A DNA stretch of 64,000 bases from Comamonas endophytica. Its GTDB lineage: Bacteria; Pseudomonadota; Gammaproteobacteria; Burkholderiales; Burkholderiaceae_C. Every line of letters begins with the position of its first letter. Positions within the stretch are counted from its first letter, which is position 1. The position numbers were made by a program, and so were the translations under genes. The stretch covers positions 2,958,001 through 3,022,000 of the forward strand of contig NZ_CP106881.1 of assembly GCF_023634805.2 (NCBI RefSeq). The letters run 5' to 3'. The notes below the pieces were generated by a model, which saw only the letters and a list, made by a program, of their open reading frames with translations, did no database searches and was not told the DNA's origin. Of this stretch, positions 57,551 through 64,000 are shown in pieces.

Positions 57551-57592
57551 CATCGTGGGAATCCCCTGCCTTCAGACAGGGGAGGATGTCAA
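57551..57592 (+). mobile_element. Right-end-like relic of an IS200/IS605 (TnpB) element
   Basis: The hairpin TCCCCTG-ccttcaga-CAGGGGA (57562-57583), preceded by GTGGGAA and followed by GGATGTCAA, is the layout of right ends of IS605/IS1341-type elements. There it also forms the 3' part of the guide RNA of TnpB. The in-frame reading ESPAFRQGRMSK is a common read-through of such ends. No tnpB or tnpA gene is left nearby, so this is a solo remnant; recognition is by pattern memory, not a search. Confidence 0.55.
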
Positions 57593-57630
57593 AGTATCTT
57601 GCGTTCGATCGCGCAACAAGGAGCCTGGTG

Positions 57631-58197
57631 GTGAAGCAGACGTGGAGGGACGGTTGGCGGCGCGGCCTCTGGCCGATGGCCTGGCTGGCATTGGCCGGCA
57701 CATTGGCGGGCTGTGCCAACGAGCCCATGAAGAAGGTGCGCTCGCAGGAGGATTTCTCCTCCACGGCGACCTATTCGCGGCTGTTCGACGCCAAGCCGGC
57801 GCAGACCTGCGAGGCCGCGCGCCGCGCATTGCTCAGCCAGGGCTACATGATCAACAACGCCAGCGCCGATCTGGTCGAGGGCAACAAGAGCTTTCAGCCC
57901 GAGCCCGAAGTGCACCTGCAGATGCTGATCCGCGTGGTGTGCGTGCCCGAGACCGCCGACCACAGCGTCAGCCTGGGTTTCGTGACCGCGCTGCAGGACC
58001 GCTATGCGCTGAAGAAAAGCGCCAGCTCGGCCAGCCTGGGCGTGGGCGCGCTGGGCTCGGTGTCGCTGCCGCTGTCCGCGACCAATGATTCGATGGTGAA
58101 GGTGGGCAGCGAGACCATTGCCGCCGATGCCTTCTACGAGAATTTCTTCGACCTGGTCAAGCGCTTCCTGCAGTCCGAGGCGCTGCCGGAGGAGTGA
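57631..58197 (+). CDS. DUF2242-family lipoprotein
   Basis: GTG at 57631 is chosen because AAGGAG lies 7 nt before it and it gives a clean lipoprotein signal: WRRGLWPMAWLALAGTLAGC, with the lipobox Cys near residue 27. Longer frames run into the transposon end. The mature part (about 160 residues) begins ANEPMKKVRSQEDF and contains AKPAQTCEAARRALLSQGYM and DAFYENFFDLVKRFL, as in the DUF2242 family. It is probably anchored in the outer membrane; function unknown. Its stop abuts the stop of the convergent M23 gene. Confidence 0.8.
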   Translation: MKQTWRDGWRRGLWPMAWLALAGTLAGCANEPMKKVRSQEDFSSTATYSRLFDAKPAQTCEAARRALLSQGYMINNASADLVEGNKSFQPEPEVHLQMLIRVVCVPETADHSVSLGFVTALQDRYALKKSASSASLGVGALGSVSLPLSATNDSMVKVGSETIAADAFYENFFDLVKRFLQSEALPEE

Positions 58198-59064
58198 TCA
58201 GGCCGGCACGAACAGCGCCGGATCGACCATCGTCTGGTTGAGCATCACGCCCCAGTGCAGGTGCGGCCCGGTCACGCGGCCGGTGGCGCCCACGGCGGCA
58301 AAGGCCTCGCCCGTGGCCAGCAGGTCGCCGGGCTTTGCATCTATGCGGCTCAAGTGGCAGTACATGCTCAGCAGACCGCCGCCGTGGTCCAGCCAGACCG
58401 TGCCGCCGTTGAAGAAATAGTCGCCCACATCCACCACCTTGCCCGGCAGCGGCGCGACCACCGCGGTGCCGGTAGCGGCTGCGATGTCCATGCCGCTGTG
58501 CGGATTGCGCGGCTGGCCGTTGAACACGCGGCGCAGCCCGAAGGAGCTCGAGCGCCGCCCGGGCACCGGCACGCGCATGCGCAGCTCCTGGCTGCGCGAC
58601 GCGGTGAACAGCTCCATGATCTGCTGCTGGTGCGCGCGCTCGCGCTCGTGGCGCGCCAGGTCCTCGGGCGCGAGATCGACGGTCTTGGGCGAGACCTTGA
58701 GGTGCTGCTCCTGATAGCGCTTGTCGCGCACCTGGTATTTCAACTCCTTCGGCCCCTTGCCCACATCGACCTGCACGCGGTGCGTTCCCGGCTTGGCCGA
58801 CAGGGGAATGCCGACGATCGCCGTCCATTCGATCATGTCGCCCACGACCAGCACCGGCAGCCCGCCCGTGGTGACCGTGGGGCGCTGGGGCGCGGGGCCC
58901 AGCGAGAGCCGCGCAATGCCGCCGGGCACGCGCGAATCGTTGGGCCACACCTCGAGGGCGGGGGCTTTCTTGGCCGGCGCGGCCCATACGGGCGTGCCGG
59001 CCAGTGCGCACAGCGCGGCTTGCAGCGCCCTGCGGCGCGATGGAAGTGAAGTGGGCATTTGCAT
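58198..59064 (-). CDS. M23-family peptidase (LytM-type)
   Basis: Start chosen at MQMPTSLPSR (59064), 288 residues. A Tat- or Sec-like leader RRRALQAALCALAGTPVWA suggests export. An N-terminal all-beta domain (LEVWPNDSRVPGGIARLSLG) precedes the M23 domain, with zinc ligands in HSGMDIAAATGTAVVAP (His and Asp) and TGPHLHWGVMLN (HxH). It should cleave peptidoglycan cross-bridges, or act as an amidase activator if the catalytic site were lost, but the ligands look intact. It converges exactly on the DUF2242 gene. Confidence 0.9.
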   Translation of the reverse strand: MQMPTSLPSRRRALQAALCALAGTPVWAAPAKKAPALEVWPNDSRVPGGIARLSLGPAPQRPTVTTGGLPVLVVGDMIEWTAIVGIPLSAKPGTHRVQVDVGKGPKELKYQVRDKRYQEQHLKVSPKTVDLAPEDLARHERERAHQQQIMELFTASRSQELRMRVPVPGRRSSSFGLRRVFNGQPRNPHSGMDIAAATGTAVVAPLPGKVVDVGDYFFNGGTVWLDHGGGLLSMYCHLSRIDAKPGDLLATGEAFAAVGATGRVTGPHLHWGVMLNQTMVDPALFVPA

Positions 59065-59107
59065 GGCAGAGCATTGTGCCGCCCTCCCGGGGAGGGCGGC
59101 GTAGGCC

Positions 59108-60043
59108 TCATTCGGGTGCGCGGTAGACCAGTACCTTGAGCGCGCGCTCGGCTGACACGTCGGCAAATACCGGCGGGTTGGCCACGCGCTCGATGAATTC
59201 CAGCTCCGGCGCCAGTTCACGCATCTGGTCCTGCAGGAAGTCCTGTCCCAGCTCGGGCGCGTTCAGGCACAGCAGCGCATGGCCGCCGGGGCGCAGCAGG
59301 TCGGGCAGGCGGCGCATCAGCTTTGCGTAGTCCTTGGTCGCGACGAAGCTGCCCTTCTGGTAGCTTGGCGGGTCGACGATGATCAGGTGGTAGGGGCCGC
59401 CGCGCCCGATCTTGCCCCAGGTGCTGAAGATGTCGTGCGCCAGGAAGCTTGCGCCCTCGGTGATGCCGTTGAGCTGGTGGTTCTGCTGGCCGATGGCCAG
59501 CGCCCCCTGGCTCATGTCGAGATTGAGCACCTGCTTCGCGCCAGCCTGGCGCGCCACGACGGAAAACGCGCAGGTGTAGGCAAACAGGTTCAGCACCTTG
59601 AGCCCGAAGCGTTCCCGCTCGGGATGCGCGGCCACATGCTCGCGCACCCAGCGCCGCCCTTCGGCCATGTCGAGGAACAAGCCATGGTTCTGGCCCCTGA
59701 GCACATGCACGCGGTAGCGCGTGCCGGCCTCGGTCACCACATGCGGCTCGGGCACGCTGCCGGCCATCAGCCGGGTCTCGCTGCGGCCTTCGTGCCGGCA
59801 CTGGAACACCCAGTTCAGCGGCTGGTCCGGCGCGGCCTGCTGCCAGCGCTGCGCCAGGGCCGCGCCAATGGTTGCGAGTTCCTCGTCGGTCGCGGGCTGG
59901 AAGCTGGTCAGCAGCAAGACCGGCGGGTAGGCGTCGAGCACCCAGTGCTCGCAGCCCGGATGAAGGCCGCCGCGGCCGTGGAAGATGCGCCGGGCATCGG
60001 TGGGCAAGTCCATCGTGGCGATGGCGTCGAGCAGGGGTTGCAT
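59108..60043 (-). CDS. Class I SAM-dependent methyltransferase, RlmI-like
   Basis: Start chosen at MQPLLDAIAT (60043), 311 residues. LKVLNLFAYTCAFSVVARQAG is motif I, followed by VLNLDMSQGALAI and the motif IV VDPPSYQKGSF typical of RlmI/RlmK-type 5-methylcytosine rRNA methyltransferases. It lacks the N-terminal PUA domain and, by eye, an obvious catalytic Cys in motif VI. It is therefore better described as RlmI-like, with substrate open. It follows glnS on the same strand, with a terminator between them. Confidence 0.85.
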   Translation of the reverse strand: MQPLLDAIATMDLPTDARRIFHGRGGLHPGCEHWVLDAYPPVLLLTSFQPATDEELATIGAALAQRWQQAAPDQPLNWVFQCRHEGRSETRLMAGSVPEPHVVTEAGTRYRVHVLRGQNHGLFLDMAEGRRWVREHVAAHPERERFGLKVLNLFAYTCAFSVVARQAGAKQVLNLDMSQGALAIGQQNHQLNGITEGASFLAHDIFSTWGKIGRGGPYHLIIVDPPSYQKGSFVATKDYAKLMRRLPDLLRPGGHALLCLNAPELGQDFLQDQMRELAPELEFIERVANPPVFADVSAERALKVLVYRAPE

Positions 60044-60075
60044 GGTGTTTGGATGGAGGAGGGAACGGGAAAAGA

Positions 60076-60100
60076 GAAAAAGGCTGCCGGGGCAGCCTTT
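60076..60100 (-). terminator. Rho-independent terminator downstream of glnS
   Basis: On the minus strand AAAGGCTGCC-CC-GGCAGCCTTT is followed by a T-rich run (complement of the A-rich tract near 60070-60080). It sits about 115 nt past the glnS stop and just before the methyltransferase start, beyond the REP-like repeat. Confidence 0.75.
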
Positions 60101-60137
60101 GATAGGGTGTTGAGACGCTTTGCTTGGTTGATCAGAC

Positions 60138-60203
60138 ACCCTTCGACAGGCTCAGGGCGAACGGTAAAAATCCGTTCTTCTGGGCTCGTCGAAGGACGGA
60201 CGG
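60138..60203. repeat. REP-like inverted repeat after glnS
   Basis: The left arm CCTTCGACAGGCTCAGGGCG (60140-60159) pairs with a degraded right arm (CCGTTCTTCTGGGCTCGTCG, 60172-60191, then GAAGGACGGACGG). It is the most diverged family member and lies 15 nt past the glnS stop. Confidence 0.75.
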
Positions 60204-60217
60204 TCCCCTGCCGAAAT

Positions 60218-62032
<1,815 letters not shown>

Positions 62033-62219
62033 CCGGGCATTTTAGGCGTCTGCCCGGTTTGGGGTTCTTACCAACTGAAACTTCTTGGTCGCGAATAGAC
62101 ACAATTTAATTACACCTATCAGCCATCCTAATTGCATGGTCGCGCGTTAAGCATTCATGCAGTGCCTTCCGCGCTGCGGCAAGCCGACCCGGCAGGCCGA
62201 TCGATACAAGGAGATTCTG

Positions 62220-62594
62220 ATGACGACAACAAGCCTTTCGCATTCGTGGCGCGCCCGTATGGCAGGTGCAGCCCTGGCGCTGGCGGCGCTGGCCGGAGCC
62301 GGCGCGGCCCAGGCGCGCGACGTGGTCTGGTCGGTGGGCGTGCATTCTCCCGGCGTCTCGCTGGGCGTGGCCAATACGGCGCCGGTGGTCGTGGCTTCGG
62401 GGCCGGTCTACTACGCCCCGCCGCCGGTGGTCTATGCGCCGCGCCCCGTCTACCATGCGGCGCCCGTGGTAGTGGTTCCCTCGCACCGCTATTACGGCAA
62501 GCACCACTACAAGCACTACGACAAGCACCGCGGCCATGGACACCGCCACGGCCATCGGCATGGTCACGGACATCGCGGTTACGGCCACCGCTGA
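62220..62594 (+). CDS. Exported His-rich protein
   Basis: Start at 62220 with AAGGAG 6 nt upstream, 124 residues. Signal peptide residues 1-33 end AGAAQA-RD. The middle has Pro/Val/Tyr repeats (PVYYAPPPVVYAPRPVYHAA). The last 35 residues are dominated by His, Gly, Lys and Arg (HGHRHGHRHGHGHRGYGH), a likely metal-binding tail for Ni, Zn or Cu in the periplasm. No enzyme family was recognised. The 187-nt region upstream is AT-rich and probably holds its promoter and that of glnS. Confidence 0.72.
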   Translation: MTTTSLSHSWRARMAGAALALAALAGAGAAQARDVVWSVGVHSPGVSLGVANTAPVVVASGPVYYAPPPVVYAPRPVYHAAPVVVVPSHRYYGKHHYKHYDKHRGHGHRHGHRHGHGHRGYGHR

Positions 62595-62657
62595 TTGCGC
62601 AGGCGGGCAGGGCGCAGGGCCCGCATAATCTCCGGCGTCTGACGTCCGGAGTGTTGT

Positions 62658-63101
62658 GTGAAAACTGTCTATGTCCTGAACGGCCCGAATCTCAACCTGC
62701 TGGGCTCGCGCGAGCCCGCCATCTACGGCTCGGCCACGCTGGCCGACGTGCAGGCGCTGTGCGAGCAGGCCTGCGCGCGCCACGGCCTGGCGCTGGTTTT
62801 CCACCAGAGCAACCACGAGGGCGCATTGGTCGACTGGATCCACGAAGCCGGCCGGCTGCATGCCCGCGGTGAGCTGGCGGCCTTGATCCTCAATGCCGCG
62901 GCCTATACCCACACCAGCGTGGCGCTGCTCGATGCCGTCAAGGGCACGGGCGTGCCGCTGGTCGAGCTGCACATCAGCAACGTGCATGCACGCGAGAGCT
63001 TCCGCCACCATTCCTATCTGTCCGCAGCGGCGCGCGCCGTGATGTGCGGCTTTGGCGTGGCGGGCTACGGCCTGGCCATCGACGCGGTGGCGCAGTGGTG
63101 A
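62658..63101 (+). CDS. aroQ: Type II 3-dehydroquinate dehydratase
   Basis: A 147-residue enzyme starting at GTG 62658 behind [25 protein letters not shown] holds the catalytic Arg and Tyr, [17 protein letters not shown] the flexible-loop partner, [16 protein letters not shown] and [17 protein letters not shown] the active-site His. It dehydrates 3-dehydroquinate in the shikimate pathway. Its TGA overlaps a GTG start of the next gene (GTGA, 63098-63101), indicating co-translation. Confidence 0.95.
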   Translation: MKTVYVLNGPNLNLLGSREPAIYGSATLADVQALCEQACARHGLALVFHQSNHEGALVDWIHEAGRLHARGELAALILNAAAYTHTSVALLDAVKGTGVPLVELHISNVHARESFRHHSYLSAAARAVMCGFGVAGYGLAIDAVAQW

Positions 63102-64000
63102 GCACGATGGACGAAGAAACACGCATTCCGGAGGCGGTAGCGCAGCTGCGGGCGCGCGCGCGGCGCATGACCACGCCTTGCGGCGATGGACATATCGTCT
63201 GGCATCAATGGGGCGGCGCGGGCAGCGGCGCGGGCAGCGGTGCGGGCAGCGCTGAGCTCCCGCCGGTGGTGCTGCTGCATGGCGGCAGCGGCAGCTGGAC
63301 CCACTGGGTGCGCAACATCGAGGCCCTGGCGGCCACGGGCCGGCAGGTCTGGGCGCCGGATCTGCCGGGCTTCGGTGATTCGGACGCCGTGCCCGGCGGG
63401 CAGGATGCCGACACCATTCCCGAACCTCTGCACCAGGGCCTGCGCTGGCTGCTGGGGCAGCGCGCCTTCGATCTGGTGGGCTTTTCCTTTGGCGGCATGA
63501 CGGCCGGCTTGCTGGCTGCGCGCTTTCCCGAAGGCGTGCGCCGGCTGGTTCTGGTCGGCGCTCCCGCGATGTGGATGCGCGACGAGCGGCCGGTGCGGCT
63601 GCTGGGCTGGCGCCATCTGGAGAGCGGCGCGGCGCGCGAGCAGGCGCACCGCCACAATCTGCAGGCACTGATGCTGCACGACGCGCAGGCCATCGATGAC
63701 GACACGCTGGCGCTGCATGTGCAGAATGTCCTGCGCGACCGCCTGCCGCGCCGGCGCCTGTCGCAGACCGATGCGCTGGCCCAGGCACTGCGCCGCGTGG
63801 CCTGCCCGGTGCACGCGATCTACGGCCGCCATGACATGCTCTACCAGGGCCGCCAGGCCGAGCTGGAGCTGGCGCTGTCGCGTTCGGCACCGCGTTTCGC
63901 CGGACTGCACTGGATCGAAGACGCCGGCCACTGGGTGCAGTACGAGCAGCCCGCGCGCTTCGACGCCATGCTGGTGGCCTGTCTCGACGCGCCACTGCCC
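63098..64000 (+). CDS. Alpha/beta-fold hydrolase (3' end outside window)
   Basis: The frame is open to the window end without a stop, giving about 301 residues. Start GTG 63098 overlaps the aroQ stop; ATG 63107 is an alternative. Features: oxyanion region [24 protein letters not shown], nucleophile elbow [12 protein letters not shown], acid in GRHDMLYQG and catalytic His in [14 protein letters not shown], so the domain is nearly complete. A tandem repeat of 12-nt units encodes GAGS three times near residue 40 (63216-63251). Substrate unknown; esterase or C-C hydrolase activity is possible. Confidence 0.82.
   Translation, partial: MSTMDEETRIPEAVAQLRARARRMTTPCGDGHIVWHQWGGAGSGAGSGAGSAELPPVVLLHGGSGSWTHWVRNIEALAATGRQVWAPDLPGFGDSDAVPGGQDADTIPEPLHQGLRWLLGQRAFDLVGFSFGGMTAGLLAARFPEGVRRLVLVGAPAMWMRDERPVRLLGWRHLESGAAREQAHRHNLQALMLHDAQAIDDDTLALHVQNVLRDRLPRRRLSQTDALAQALRRVACPVHAIYGRHDMLYQGRQAELELALSRSAPRFAGLHWIEDAGHWVQYEQPARFDAMLVACLDAPLP

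Larger units (their letters stand above)
56180..57630. other. 1.45-kb stretch without intact genes, right edge of the island
   Basis: Contents in order: the promoter and operator region of the binding-protein gene (to about 56340, very AT rich); about 500 nt with no recognisable coding; an IS66 transposase remnant (56831-57090); about 450 nt with nothing recognised, including an unassigned 91-codon minus-strand frame at 57193-57468; an IS200/IS605-like right end (57551-57592); and the leader of the DUF2242 gene. Confidence 0.6.

Overview
The window is a high-GC (roughly two-thirds G+C), densely coded stretch of a betaproteobacterial chromosome. It most resembles the family Comamonadaceae (Comamonas, Delftia, Acidovorax and relatives). 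The pointers are six periplasmic tricarboxylate-type (Bug/TctC) substrate-binding proteins, a tolQRA set next to ybgC, a ribB-ribH-nusB operon, an mdh-tam-CoA lyase-acnB-acnA string, and a 'plasmid partition-related' ParB-domain gene. No rRNA, tRNA, CRISPR or phage genes were seen. The first and last genes are cut by the window edges.

Layout. (1) 0-8.5 kb: TCA-cycle block with the mdh 3' end, tam, an HpcH/HpaI-type CoA lyase, a small exported Lys/Ala-rich protein, acnB and acnA. (2) 8.5-25.2 kb: a catabolic region built from substrate-binding proteins, PLP enzymes and local regulators. It holds two related GntR/substrate-binding-protein modules (one carrying a class III aminotransferase and a gamma-glutamyltransferase), gabT-gabD with a divergent MocR/GabR-type regulator, and a third module with a substrate-binding protein, class II aldolase, XRE-cupin regulator, second gabT and a 2-hydroxyacid dehydrogenase. 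(3) 25.5-28.4 kb: an IlvD/Edd-type dehydratase with its own substrate-binding protein, followed by a small structured transcription unit. (4) 28.8-50.3 kb: mostly housekeeping genes (ene-reductase, ParB-domain protein, trhP, tolA-tolR-tolQ-ybgC, aminotransferase, nusB-ribH-ribBX, ferredoxin, gshA, GTPase, M20 hydrolase, MgtC, DHH phosphatase, truC, rarD-like, MFS). (5) 50.3-57.6 kb: an AT-richer, probably acquired island with a substrate-binding protein, LysR regulator, aspartate dehydrogenase, VOC protein and 2-hydroxyacid dehydrogenase, bordered by gene-free DNA and decayed IS66 and IS200/IS605 traces. (6) 57.6-64 kb: DUF2242 lipoprotein, M23 peptidase, methyltransferase, glnS, a His-rich exported protein, aroQ and the start of an alpha/beta hydrolase.

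The most informative non-coding signals are three sets of repeated candidate operators, each matched to one regulator. The inverted repeat TGAAAA-N12-TTTTCA occurs about 60 nt upstream of three units around the XRE-cupin gene. ATTAG-N5-CTAAT (7-bp arms at one site) lies 77-84 nt upstream of both units of the LysR island. A 12-mer, TTTGTATCCAAT, lies in both GntR/substrate-binding-protein divergent intergenic regions. A family of REP-like inverted repeats also sits at five gene ends. None of the six substrate-binding proteins has its membrane partners (TctA/TctB) here, so they probably rely on shared or distant permeases, or act in sensing.
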